Assembly: GCA_023145575.1 (NCBI GenBank)
Contig: JAGLDN010000107.1
Coordinates: 1 to 12,097 of the forward strand
DNA: 12,097 nucleotides
Source: Psychromonas sp.
Lineage (GTDB): Bacteria; Pseudomonadota; Gammaproteobacteria; Enterobacterales; Psychromonadaceae
Reading direction: 5' to 3'
Positions 1 through 6,442 of the stretch are shown piece by piece. A program made the translations under genes and the position numbers. Every line of letters begins with the position of its first letter. The stretch's first letter is position 1. The notes beneath the pieces are model-generated. The model was not told where the DNA came from, did no database searches, and worked only from the letters and a program-made list of their open reading frames with translations.

Positions 1-90
1 GCAATAGTAGATGAAAATAAACAATATGTCGGCACAATAACACGAAAAAATGTATTGCTGGCAATGACTCGCCAAATTAAACTGGATTAG
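1..90 (+). CDS. C-terminal end of a CBS-domain protein, possibly ProV/OpuAA-type transporter ATPase
   Basis: Only the last 29 codons are inside the window; frame 1 is open from base 1 to a TAG at 88-90. The peptide contains IVDENKQYVGTITRKNVLLA, the typical last beta-strand and helix of a CBS domain ('VVDE...YVG.I....LL.A'). CBS domains end the ATP-binding subunit of glycine betaine/proline ABC importers (ProV, OpuAA), and this tail resembles those, but CBS domains close several other protein families too. No permease gene follows, so if it is ProV the usual proV-proW-proX order is broken here. The CBS call is fairly safe; the ProV assignment is a guess from a short fragment. Confidence 0.55.
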   Translation, partial: AIVDENKQYVGTITRKNVLLAMTRQIKLD

Positions 91-117
91 ACCTCAAAGA
101 AAAAAATTAATAGATGG

Positions 118-159
118 AAGGCATTTACATCAAGATATGCCTTGAATTAACCTATTTTT
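118..159 (+). terminator. Hairpin with distant T-run after the CBS-domain gene
   Basis: AAGGCAT (118-124) pairs with ATGCCTT (137-143), and a run of six T follows at 154-159. The T-run sits about 11 bases beyond the stem, so this is a weak intrinsic terminator at best. It lies inside the left copy of the 77-bp inverted repeat (119-195), so the hairpin may belong to that repeat rather than to the upstream gene. Confidence 0.3.
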
Positions 160-195
160 TCTGCGTAAAATTTAGATCACATACTTAATTTAATT
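119..195 (+). repeat. Left copy of a 77-bp inverted repeat flanking zapC-pyrD
   Basis: Read on the + strand, these 77 bases match the reverse complement of 2034-2110 at about 66 of 77 positions by hand alignment without gaps. The best conserved blocks are GCCTTGAATTAA, CTATTTTTT and AAATTTAGAT followed by ACATACTT. A shorter related piece may occur at 3974-4007. No reading frame explains it, so it looks like a dispersed non-coding repeat. Its function is unknown. Confidence 0.8.
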
Positions 196-208
196 GGCAT
201 AACTACTC

Positions 209-772
209 TTAGCTTATTTGGTAAGATATCCAATTGTTTTGGCCTTCATGCCACATCGGATGAAGTAACTCTTTTGTCACTTTCACAATATGAAATTGCT
301 GAAATGTTTTTTTTGCAGATATTTCATGTTTGTTATCTAATAAAAGACATAAGGCAAACTCATCAGTTAACTCGACTATCATATAATTAGCATGTTTTTT
401 TGAATTTTTAGATTTTAACGAGTAGATACTTCTTTCGTTAATTATTTGCAATGTTTGTGTCGTGACCTCAAATAGCCAGCATTGTGGCATGATAGGTTTA
501 TGAAATAATTCAAGCGCTAATATATGCAATATTATTTTATTAGATAGTGCTTCTGAAAATGATACAAGCGGTAATGTTTCCATTAGCTTGTTGTAATTAA
601 TAACATCCTCAAGCGTAAAATAAAGCGGGGAATCAAAATCAAAAACAAGCATACGGATCTTGTATTCTAGTTCAATCTGACAATTTTCCATTTGTAGCGT
701 AAGTTTGTTTTTTTCTAAATCTAGGATCCATTGCCAATCTGCTTTGGGTGTGAAATCAATTACTTTTAGCAA
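209..772 (-). CDS. zapC: Cell division protein ZapC
   Basis: ZapC is a cytoplasmic FtsZ-binding protein that bundles protofilaments and stabilises the Z-ring. The product has 187 residues, close to the roughly 180 of E. coli ZapC. Family-like features are the N-terminal DWQWILDLEKNKLTL (compare DNWRWYYDEEHDRMML), KPIMPQCWLF at about 92-101 (compare KPQMPKSWHF) and an ALCLLL stretch in the C-terminal half. The start is TTG at 772-770, supported by AGGGGA at 786-781 with an 8-base gap; no ATG in frame fits as well. It lies 106 bases downstream of pyrD on the same strand, the same pairing as in E. coli, so co-transcription is likely. No clear terminator is visible after the stop. The sequence is divergent, but context and motifs agree. 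Confidence 0.85.
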   Translation of the reverse strand: MLKVIDFTPKADWQWILDLEKNKLTLQMENCQIELEYKIRMLVFDFDSPLYFTLEDVINYNKLMETLPLVSFSEALSNKIILHILALELFHKPIMPQCWLFEVTTQTLQIINERSIYSLKSKNSKKHANYMIVELTDEFALCLLLDNKHEISAKKTFQQFHIVKVTKELLHPMWHEGQNNWISYQIS

Positions 773-878
773 AGAATAATTCCCCTAATTGAAAATTAAT
801 GATCAATAACTGAAATAATAACCATGATTCATTGAGATGAGAAGGCATTTTAATGTATTTTGATATCAGATTATTCAC

Positions 879-1889
879 TTATATATTATTAACAATTTGC
901 TTAACAAGCCGCGATCCTTGATAGATAAAGCCACTATAAATTTGCACTAAAGAAGCGCCTGCCGTTATTTTTTCTTTTGCCGCGATAACACTATCAACTC
1001 CACCAACACCAATAATTGGGACTTCACCGTTTAAATATTGTGCAAATTTCTCAATAACCAACGTACTTTTATTTTGTAATGGGCGTCCACTTAAACCACC
1101 CGTTTCACTTGCGTGTAACATACCTTGGATCATACTACGATCGCATGTTGTATTTGTAGCAATTAAACCATCAATTTTATTTTTTAAAACAATGGCAGCG
1201 ATGTATTTTATTTCATCATCAGAGAGATCAGGCGAGACTTTAATAGCAATCGGTACGTATTTCTTGTATTGGTTATTTAGTACCGTTTGGCGCATTTTTA
1301 AGCATGATAATAAATCTTCGAGTAGTTTACCATATTGCAATGACCGTAATTCAGGTGTATTTGGCGATGAAATATTAATCGCAATGTAGCCTGCATATTG
1401 ATAAACTTTATTCATGCAAATGAGGTAATCATTTTTAGCTTCTTCAATAGGTGTTAAAATATTTTTACCAATATTAATACCAATGACACCTTTGAAATTA
1501 CTATTTTTTAAATTGTTAATCAAATTATCAACGCCTTTATTATTAAAGCCCATGCGATTAATCAAACCTTCACCTTCAAGGACTCTAAAAACACGCGGCG
1601 ATTCATTGCCATGTTGTGCAACAGGCGTGATCGTACCAATTTCGATATGCCCAAATCCCATTGCAGCAAAAGCATCAATACATTCGCCATCTTTATCAAC
1701 ACCGGCTGCAAGCCCTACAGAGTTGAGAAAAGTCAGTCCCATTACTGTTACTGGCCGCTGTTGTACTTTTTGCCGATAAAAAATATCAAGTAGTGTACCA
1801 TGAGTCAGTTTTAGTAGTTGTTTCGTGAGTTCATGCGCTTTTTCGGGTGAAAGTATAAAGATAAAGTGACGTAAAATATTATAAAGCAT
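879..1889 (-). CDS. pyrD: Dihydroorotate dehydrogenase (quinone), class 2
   Basis: PyrD oxidises dihydroorotate to orotate and passes electrons to membrane quinone, the fourth step of UMP synthesis. It is an FMN enzyme held at the inner membrane by its N-terminal helices. The product has 336 residues, the same length as E. coli PyrD. Visible motifs are the N-terminal membrane-associating segment (1-40), VGLAAGVDKDGE (58-69), NRMGFNN (111-117), NISSPNT with the catalytic base Ser175 (172-178), IKVSPD (216-221), ATNTT (244-248), TGGLSGRPL (263-271) and PIIGVGG (291-297). The ATG at 1889 has an AAGG about 10 bases upstream. zapC follows on the same strand. An extended -10 lies just upstream at 1919-1927. 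The frame is intact and nothing suggests decay. Confidence 0.98.
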   Translation of the reverse strand: MLYNILRHFIFILSPEKAHELTKQLLKLTHGTLLDIFYRQKVQQRPVTVMGLTFLNSVGLAAGVDKDGECIDAFAAMGFGHIEIGTITPVAQHGNESPRVFRVLEGEGLINRMGFNNKGVDNLINNLKNSNFKGVIGINIGKNILTPIEEAKNDYLICMNKVYQYAGYIAINISSPNTPELRSLQYGKLLEDLLSCLKMRQTVLNNQYKKYVPIAIKVSPDLSDDEIKYIAAIVLKNKIDGLIATNTTCDRSMIQGMLHASETGGLSGRPLQNKSTLVIEKFAQYLNGEVPIIGVGGVDSVIAAKEKITAGASLVQIYSGFIYQGSRLVKQIVNNI

Positions 1890-1918
1890 AGCAGGTAGCC
1901 TTCTGAAAAAATAAACGT

Positions 1919-1927
1919 GTTATATCA
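1919..1927 (-). promoter_or_regulatory. Extended -10 promoter element for pyrD
   Basis: On the - strand this reads TGATATAAC, which is TG-n followed by TATAAC, five of six matches to TATAAT. It lies about 30 bases before the pyrD ATG, giving a leader of roughly 25 bases. The -35 region is poor (TTTTAT or TTTATC), as is common with extended -10 promoters. A CACGTTTA beside it recalls a PurR half-site, but the match is too weak to call. Confidence 0.45.
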
Positions 1928-2327
1928 GAGAATAATAAGATGATAAAACAAATTAAAAATTTTATATTATCTTATAATTTGAAAGTTATTTTAAAAGAAA
2001 ATATTATTTTGAAAAAATAAATAATATTATACTAATTACATAAAGTATGTAATCTAAATTTAACGCAAAAAAAATAGCTTAATTCAAGGCGTAAGTAGAT
2101 GTAAATGGCTATTTCCCTTTACTAAACTTTTAACGAGGCTGTAGAATTACTTTTTTTCAGCCCACTTTATTTAAAATAAAATACACATTAATTCACATTT
2201 GTTTGATATTCAATAAATTATTCTGTTTTTAAAAGTGGATTGTTTAAATTGAGTGATAAATCGGTTTATTGAGGCGTGCAGGGAGGATTATTTCACGTTA
2301 GATCTTCACCCCTATCTTTAATGAAGG
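1928..2327. other. Non-coding, very AT-rich stretch upstream of pyrD
   Basis: No supportable gene is present. It holds the right copy of the 77-bp inverted repeat (2034-2110) and a possible hairpin GGCTG (2137-2141) / CAGCC (2158-2162) enclosing seven T, which could be a relic of an insertion sequence end since an IS1182-like transposase tail lies immediately beyond it. Otherwise I see nothing. Confidence 0.5.
2034..2110 (-). repeat. Right copy of the 77-bp inverted repeat flanking zapC-pyrD
   Basis: Read on the - strand, this matches 119-195 at about 66 of 77 positions with no gaps. The two copies face each other across about 1.8 kb that contains exactly zapC and pyrD. Most differences fall in the block just after the first 13 bases. 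In this copy the short hairpin of the left copy is not preserved, so the conserved part is the sequence rather than that stem. Confidence 0.8.
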
Positions 2328-2502
2328 CTATTTCTTAACTTCTCTATGATTGTGAACTAGGCAATGCATGGATCATTGTGCATTCACATTCTCTTGAACG
2401 CAGCGTGAATTTATTCATGCCTTTATTTACAGTGATATTACAAAAAACAGCCCCAATTGTAGCTAGGCGTTTACTGTATTGCCGCCGACCTGAGCTACTG
2501 TA
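2328..2502 (-). pseudogene. Transposase C-terminal remnant, IS1182-like DDE family
   Basis: Reading the - strand from 2502 gives GRRQYSKRLATIGAVF, then NITVNKGMNKFTLRSRE, after which the frame shifts by one base and continues VNAQ-stop-SMHCLVHN. This is the characteristic end of IS1182-type transposases ('QYSRR..TVEPVFGNI...K...FTLRG..KV..QW.L.CLVHN'). The Trp of the QW motif has become TGA, and a frameshift separates FTLR from VNAQ. Only about 58 codons remain; the catalytic part is gone. The family pattern is clear, the exact insertion sequence is not recognised. Confidence 0.7.
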
Positions 2503-2806
2503 AAATTAAACAAATAGAAAGGCTTCAGTGTATTATTATGAGCCTTTTCACTTAACTTTTGGATACATAACGAAATGGCTGAATATTCATAGAATATTGG
2601 CAGAAGTCCAGTGATACATAACATAAGTTGTGTTATTGAATATCGGTTAGATGTAAGTTGTTGTGGTTTTTTATTTTATATAATGCAGGCTGAATATGAG
2701 TTTTTGTATAGCCTCATTAAACACTTGGAATTGAATCCAAGATTTTTTGTTTATTGATATAAATCTTCGTTTTTAAATCAAATGTTGCTAATTTTTTTTT
2801 AAGACT
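2503..2806. other. Gap between transposase remnant and MITE-like element
   Basis: No gene can be supported on either strand. The one structured site is the hairpin at 2724-2748, listed separately. The rest is AT-rich sequence without recognised coding relics. Confidence 0.45.
2724..2748 (+). terminator. Intrinsic terminator-like hairpin without an evident gene
   Basis: CTTGGA (2724-2729) and TCCAAG (2736-2741) form a perfect 6-bp stem with a 6-base loop, followed by a run of six T at 2743-2748. The geometry suits a rho-independent terminator for + strand transcription, but no gene ending just upstream on + can be seen. It may be left over from a lost gene or end an unannotated small RNA. Confidence 0.4.
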
Positions 2807-3025
2807 TATACCCATGTTACTTCAAAGTGCAAATTCAGCAATGGAAATAGTACCAAGGTCCTAGGCATAAAATTGCACTCTCGATGATTTACTGTGTTAA
2901 TCACCTGATGGAAGAATTAAAAAAAACTTTCATTCCTAAGTAGTTATTCTACACAGAGATTTTTAACAACGCAGGTTGGTACTAGTTGCCTTTCTGAATT
3001 TGCACTTTTACGTCACATGGGTATA
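2807..3025. mobile_element. 219-bp MITE-like element with ~32-bp terminal inverted repeats
   Basis: The left end starts TATACCCATGTTAC (2807) and the right end finishes CACATGGGTATA (3025). Over about 32 bases the ends are inverted copies with only a few mismatches, both carrying AAAGTGCAAATTCAG. No open frame is inside. The interior and one end are clearly similar to the reverse complement of 7985-8184 and more weakly to 6306-6442. This fits a small non-autonomous element of the TATACCC...GGGTATA kind that is dispersed in several Enterobacterales genomes; that comparison is from memory. The flanks extend the palindrome to CTTATA...TATAAG, which may reflect a TA-rich target. Confidence 0.8.
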
Positions 3026-3126
3026 TAAGCCCTTAAAACTCGGCCTTTGGAGAGAACTGAGTAAATCATCTTTTTCTTTGCAATACTCAAAAAATTAATA
3101 ACAACAGAGGGTTAAAGTATTTTTTT

Positions 3127-3145
3127 ATCCTACCGAAGGGAGGAT
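3127..3145. other. Imperfect hairpin next to a T-run
   Basis: ATCCT (3127-3131) and AGGAT (3141-3145) enclose a further CC/GG pair and a tight loop. A run of T precedes it on the + strand, so in neither direction does a T-run follow the stem; it is not a normal terminator. Shortly downstream TTCAGG-TGT-CCTGAA forms another perfect dyad, and ATTCAGGTGT recurs 22 bases later. Confidence 0.3.
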
Positions 3146-3190
3146 TGTGCCTTGAACATGAATCATTCAGGTGTCCTGAAACGAGGATAT

Positions 3191-3540
3191 TCAGGTGTGA
3201 TGGGTATAAATGCAATTAAGCAAGTTAATACCTTTAACGGAACGAACAACAGTATGATAAAGTGCCAATTACTAGGCTGGTTTTAATTCGAAAGTGCTTA
3301 TGCTTGAACCGTGTCATCAAATATTAAAACGAGTTCATCAGATTCAATTTCACGCATGTCTTTTTTTACATTTTTCCATAAATCGGCTGAGCTAAACTGC
3401 CTTTTGGATAAAAAACGAATAATTTGAACGTGACTAATTTCTCCATCGAGAAGATTAGATAAACCAGTTGCAGTTGTGTAGCTGAATAATGTTACAAGGT
3501 AATCAATATGCAGTTCAAATATTTGTTTATTTTTATTCAT
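3191..3540 (-). pseudogene. DDE transposase N-terminal remnant (IS4/IS701-like)
   Basis: An 80-residue frame starting at 3540 reads ...YTTATGLSNLLDGEISH, then ...ESDELVLIFDDTVQA-stop. This is a familiar transposase start ('Y.TATGLS.LLDGEISHD...RFL...', then a 'FDDT' motif carrying the first catalytic Asp). Beyond the stop the same frame continues ALSN-stop-NQPSNWHF, lining up with the usual '.KAYS.ENE.ICWH(F/Y)', and then shifts by one base to HTVVRSVKGINLLNCIY. So there are two in-frame stops and one frameshift, and everything after NLLNCIY is lost. The identification as a transposase of this group is firm; the specific family name is less certain. Confidence 0.75.
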
Positions 3541-3621
3541 AGCTACACTTTTTCAGTTTTTCAGTTTTTCATATTTTCATATTTTCATATTAAATTTTAG
3601 TTTACTGCGTAACATCAGTTA

Positions 3622-3890
3622 ATAAAAAGGAAATTAATAAAAACTTTATTAATTATTTTTAGTATGGCTGTTAGTAGTACCTACTCAAATTCACATGCAA
3701 AAACAACGGGTAATGATAACCAAAAATATGATAGATCTGATATTGAGCATTATAAAAATACTGAAAAATTCTATTCAAGCGCTATCAATGAATACCCTGT
3801 AAATGTAGCCAAACTAAATTTGTTTTTAATTCTAATGCCAAAGGGAGGTGATTTACATCACCACTATTCAGGCTCTATCTATGCAGAATG
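3622..3890 (+). pseudogene. Truncated secreted adenosine deaminase-like protein
   Basis: From the ATG at 3664 the frame encodes LNLFLILMPKGGDLHHHYSG then SIYAE, the N-terminal strand of adenosine-deaminase-fold enzymes with the zinc-binding H-x-H (His65, His67). These enzymes convert adenosine to inosine. Upstream in the same frame, back to 3622, the codons give KRKLIKTLLIIFSMAVSS then ..SHA, a convincing signal peptide with basic start, hydrophobic core and Ala-x-Ala-like end. The codon before KRK is ATA where ATG is expected, so the true start seems lost, and the ATG at 3664 falls inside the signal peptide with no ribosome binding site. Homology stops at about 3890, where a repeated 40-bp sequence begins; the frame ends at 3946-3948. 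The catalytic domain is missing, so it is dead. Confidence 0.7.
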
Positions 3891-3930
3891 TAGTGGCTTA
3901 ACGATTATGCATTTGTGGGTTGAATCTGCC
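3891..3930 (+). repeat. 40-bp repeat, copy A
   Basis: It runs from TAGTGGCTTA to TGAATCTGCC. It matches copy C (11971-12010, opposite strand) at about 34 of 40 positions and copy B (8192-8231) at about 30 of 40. TAACGATTATGC is identical in all three. Here it begins exactly where adenosine deaminase similarity ends, so it marks an insertion or recombination junction. Confidence 0.75.
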
Positions 3931-3973
3931 AGTTATTTAAAGCTGTAAAATAGAAAAGATATTTATTGCAATT

Positions 3974-4007
3974 GGCATTACTTATGCCAGAATTTAGATT
4001 GCATAAA
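3974..4007 (+). repeat. Possible shortened copy of the 77-bp repeat
   Basis: GGCATTACTTATGCC, itself a hairpin, is followed by AGAATTTAGATTGCATAAAG. The first part resembles the start of the 119-195 repeat and the second resembles its AAAATTTAGATCACATACTT, with the middle third absent. The match is suggestive only. Confidence 0.3.
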
Positions 4008-4048
4008 GATATTCAATAAAAAAATAGGTGATAACGCCTAGATTGCGA

Positions 4049-4075
4049 TATACCCATGCTACTTAAAATAGTTTC
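4049..4075 (+). repeat. Solo end of the TATACCC element
   Basis: TATACCCATGCTACTTAAAA closely matches the left terminal repeat of the element at 2807 (about 18 of 20). No partner end is present nearby, so it is a solo or truncated copy. It lies a few bases beyond the stop of the small ORF at 4078-4377 and could provide half of a terminator hairpin. Confidence 0.6.
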
Positions 4076-4077
4076 AA

Positions 4078-4377
4078 TTAAACGCTAAAATGGAAGCCCA
4101 TTGTCCTAGAAATTTCGTCACGTTGTTGCTGATGCGATACTTTTATGTATTCATTCACCGCACTGCGCTGTTGAGGAGAGGGATCATCATAGCCAAGAGA
4201 TTCATACAGACTACGGTCTTGATTTTTAGGAAGTTGCATGGAAGAAGTAGATATATTATTTTTTTGAGTGACAAGCGGAAGTACATCTTTATTTTTTTCA
4301 GCTGTTTTTAACACCGGCTCTTTTGTAAGGTGCGGTGTTATGGGTTTTTTAATAGGTGAAATATTATTAACCGACAT
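4078..4377 (-). CDS. Small hydrophilic protein of unknown function, 99 aa
   Basis: I do not recognise this protein. It starts MSVNNISPIKKPITPHLTKE, is rich in Lys, Pro, Ser and Gln and looks disordered for its first 50 residues. It then has a more ordered tail, YESLGYDDPSPQQRSAVNEY and HQQQRDEISRTMGFHF. The start slightly recalls the anti-sigma factor FlgM, but the C-terminal half does not fit FlgM. A possible FlgN tail lies just upstream on the same strand (4508-4642), so a decayed flagellar locus is one reading. A GGAAG stands only 3 bases before the ATG, closer than ideal. Whether it is expressed is uncertain. Confidence 0.5.
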   Translation of the reverse strand: MSVNNISPIKKPITPHLTKEPVLKTAEKNKDVLPLVTQKNNISTSSMQLPKNQDRSLYESLGYDDPSPQQRSAVNEYIKVSHQQQRDEISRTMGFHFSV

Positions 4378-4688
4378 ACACTTCCGTTTTAACTAATTTA
4401 GGTTGTAAACTTCAATATGCGAAGGATTGAAGATATTAATAAAAATTGCAGTAAATAAACTTATTAGGCTTACTACTTAAAATGAGTGCTTTACATTGAA
4501 AGTATTCTCAAGAGCTTTGGGAACCACGTATTTCATTTAATTTTCTGTTAGATGATAAAGCAAGTGAATCACTTAAAAGCCTAGAATTTTCACCCTGAAT
4601 CAACTCATTTTTATTGAGTAACTTTATAATATTATTAACATCTTAATATAAATATAGAACAACATGACTAAAAAGTAAAATTTAACAG
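4378..4688. other. Spacer between the 99-aa ORF and folD
   Basis: Apart from the FlgN-like fragment this gap holds small dyads only: AAGTGA-A-TCACTT at 4562-4574 and ACTCA/TGAGT at 4603-4619. Neither has a T-run in the direction of folD transcription, so I see no convincing folD terminator. Confidence 0.4.
4508..4642 (-). pseudogene. Fragment resembling a FlgN-type C-terminus
   Basis: A 44-codon open stretch on the - strand reads NNIIKLLNKNELIQGENSRL then LSDSLALSSNRKLNEIRG before TGA. It has no ATG, GTG or TTG start and is closed upstream by TAA. The spacing of L-N, N-x-x-L-L, S-L and L-x-x-I-R-G resembles the last helix of FlgN flagellar chaperones. I cannot exclude chance, because the fragment is short and the resemblance is only a pattern. 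It sits between folD and the unknown 99-residue ORF. Confidence 0.25.
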
Positions 4689-5543
4689 TTATTTATCACT
4701 ATTATTACAAGAATAAAGTGTATTTTCCATCAATGTTGCCACGGTCATCGGCCCAACACCGCCAGGAACAGGTGAAATCCAAGCTGCTTTTTTTTTGGCA
4801 CCTTCAAAATCCACATCTCCGATTATCGAACCGTCTTCTAAACGATTAATCCCAACATCTAATACAACAGCCCCTTTTTTTATCCACTCCCCTGGAATAA
4901 AGTTCGCTTTTCCACGCGCCACTACTAAAATATCAGCCATTTTTACATGCGATTCTAAATCAACAGTAAATCGATGGCAATTGGTCGTGGTGCATCCTGC
5001 TAACAATAACTCCAGCGTCATTGGACGCCCAACAATGTTAGATGATCCTACAATAACAGCATGCTTTCCATGCGTTTTAACGCCAATCTCTCCAAGCATT
5101 GTCATCATACCCCGTGGCGTACACGCTCGTAACAATGGAATACGTTGTACTAAGCGACCTATATTATAGGGGTGAAACCCATCAACATCTTTACTCGGAT
5201 CAATGCGTTCAATCACAACGGTTTGATCAATCCCTTCTGGTAATGGAAATTGTACAAGTATGCCATCAATCGTTTTATCTGCATTTAATTCATCAATTAA
5301 ATCAAGCAGTGTTTGCTGCGGTGTCGTCTTAGGCAGGTCAAAAGACTTTGAAATAAAGCCGACTTTTTTACAGTTTTTACGTTTGCTATCAATATAAATT
5401 TTTGATGCGGGATCACTACCAACAAGTATAACAGCAAGTCCTGGAGCCCGCTGTCCCTGTGCGATACGTTGTTGCACACTTTCTGCAACTTTATCTAAAA
5501 TTTTAGCTGAAATTAACTTTCCATCGATAATTTGTGCCGACAT
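4689..5543 (-). CDS. folD: Bifunctional methylenetetrahydrofolate dehydrogenase / cyclohydrolase
   Basis: FolD converts 5,10-methylene-THF to 5,10-methenyl-THF with NADP+ and hydrolyses that to 10-formyl-THF, supplying purine and formyl-Met synthesis. The product has 284 residues against 288 in E. coli. Key features are YIDSKRK with catalytic Lys54 (50-56), DGILVQFPLP (93-102), KDVDGFHP with Asp121 (118-125), CTPRG (141-145), the NADP-binding GSSNIVGRP (166-174), DVGINR (229-234) and PVPGGVGPMTVATL (258-271). The ATG at 5543 has AAGAGA about 7 bases before it. A run of nine A on the coding strand (window 4788-4796) encodes Lys-Lys-Lys near residue 251. The frame is intact. It stands alone on the - strand with its own likely promoter. 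Confidence 0.98.
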   Translation of the reverse strand: MSAQIIDGKLISAKILDKVAESVQQRIAQGQRAPGLAVILVGSDPASKIYIDSKRKNCKKVGFISKSFDLPKTTPQQTLLDLIDELNADKTIDGILVQFPLPEGIDQTVVIERIDPSKDVDGFHPYNIGRLVQRIPLLRACTPRGMMTMLGEIGVKTHGKHAVIVGSSNIVGRPMTLELLLAGCTTTNCHRFTVDLESHVKMADILVVARGKANFIPGEWIKKGAVVLDVGINRLEDGSIIGDVDFEGAKKKAAWISPVPGGVGPMTVATLMENTLYSCNNSDK

Positions 5544-5562
5544 TAGTTTTCTCTTTATGATT

Positions 5563-5594
5563 ATTTTATACTCATTTAACGGCTAGGTACTTAA
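5563..5594 (-). promoter_or_regulatory. Candidate folD promoter
   Basis: On the - strand TTAAGT (5589-5594) and TATAAAAT (5563-5570) are separated by 18 bases and lie about 20 bases before the folD start codon. The -10 is good and the -35 weak. In an AT-rich sequence this remains a candidate only. Confidence 0.35.
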
Positions 5595-5700
5595 TCAGTG
5601 ATACATAGATTCAATGATCAAGTGCATAGCTCAAATAAGTAGGAAAAGTGGTCAGATGAGTATGTCTTCATTACTTTTCCTCGGACAAGAGATGCAAATA

Positions 5701-5850
5701 ATGAAAGAGTATACACAACTAACTGAGTCACTAAGATACCAATTTTTCGTCCTTAATAAAAGCGGTATGAGCCAGACTAAAATAGCCTTACAACTAGACG
5801 CTGGTATTACACGCCACGTTAAGTTAAATTCACTGATCCTTGTTTATTAA
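5701..5850 (+). pseudogene. IS30-family transposase N-terminal remnant
   Basis: From the ATG at 5701 the frame reads MKEYTQLTESLRYQFFVLNK then SGMSQTKIALQLDAG. This is the start of IS30-type transposases ('Y.QLT...RYQI..L...G.SQ..IA..L'), the helix-turn-helix that binds the element's ends. The match stops at about residue 34, just where 'H.STISREL' should follow; the remaining residues to the TAA are unrelated. No catalytic domain is present. The open frame can be extended upstream to 5614, but those residues show no similarity and a purine-rich GGACAAGAG precedes 5701. Confidence 0.75.
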
Positions 5851-5862
5851 TTTTAGAACCAT

Positions 5863-5963
5863 GTGTTTACTCTTATATTGAGTGAGTTAACACATAGAAT
5901 GAAGCAAGTAATTTCGTCAGTTATCATGCTGATATTCGTGGATTACTAATATGTTGATTAGTA
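5863..5963. other. Two hairpin-forming dyads between transposase remnants
   Basis: GTGTTTACTC (5863-5872) pairs with GAGTTAACAC (5884-5893) with one mismatch, and TACTAAT (5944-5950) pairs perfectly with ATTAGTA (5957-5963). Neither is followed by a T-run. They may be insertion sequence ends or sub-terminal structures. No gene is visible between them. Confidence 0.35.
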
Positions 5964-5976
5964 GCGCCTACCTTAT

Positions 5977-6231
5977 TCATTTCGTCCTACCACCTGGCTT
6001 TTAAAGGATAAGTGAGGGTGCAATAACATAGCAACAATGATCAATACTTGTTAATAAACGATAAATCCAATAGCAACAGGATCCAGCCTCAAAGACAAAA
6101 TGTAGGGTTGCATCGGGGTATTTTGATTATAATTGTTGAGCACACTTTAAGAATGCAGCTTTATTGCTAAATATTTTTCCAAGATGAGCAGACTTTGCAC
6201 CACATTGGTTTAAAGGTGGGGTAACTTCTAA
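5977..6231 (-). pseudogene. IS110/IS1111-family transposase remnant
   Basis: The - strand frame from 6231 reads ...SNKAAFLKCAQQL-stop-SKYPDATLHFVFEAGSC, then CYWIYRLLTSIDHCCYVIAP and SLIL-stop-KPGGRTK. This matches the N-terminal domain of IS110/IS1111 transposases ('F.YEAGPCGYG.YR.L...G..C.VVAPSLIP.K.G.RVKTDRRDA'). Both stops are TAA codons explained by single changes from Gln and Lys codons. The DRRDA motif and everything after it are missing, so it is a dead fragment. It lies head to head with the IS30 remnant. Confidence 0.75.
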
Positions 6232-6305
6232 TCAATCTGAGCGTAATTATGTGCTTGAATACGGAGGTGTGGCCAGAATTAGTTGACCACTAAATGGTAT
6301 AACCA

Positions 6306-6360
6306 GTTAAGAATTAAAGTCTTTATTTTAATTCGATCTTTGGTGATTAACGTAGTTAAT
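6306..6360 (+). repeat. 55-bp direct repeat, left copy, start of a decayed MITE copy
   Basis: These 55 bases, beginning GTTAAGAATTAAAG and ending CGTAGTTAAT, recur without a visible mismatch at 8050-8104 in the same orientation. The following sequence to about 6442 keeps weak similarity to 8105-8184, ending GCAAGCGCACATA where the other copy ends CACATGGGTATA, so this is a diverged partial copy of the MITE family. Together the copies bracket the unknown 254-residue ORF. Confidence 0.85.
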
Positions 6361-6442
6361 GATCGAGAGAAATTTTTATTCCTCGCTACTTTCTACAATT
6401 TACCGATCTGACTTTGCATTTCGAAGTAGCAAGCGCACATAA

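Noticed and set aside
1192..1793. Several + strand frames opposite pyrD
   Set aside because: They are antisense shadows of a clearly intact pyrD.
1908..1921. PurR operator upstream of pyrD
   Set aside because: Only a CACGTTTA core resembles the site; the outer arms of the 16-bp PurR palindrome do not match.
3127..3145. Hairpin near the transposase remnant as a terminator
   Set aside because: The T-run is on the wrong side for both directions of transcription.
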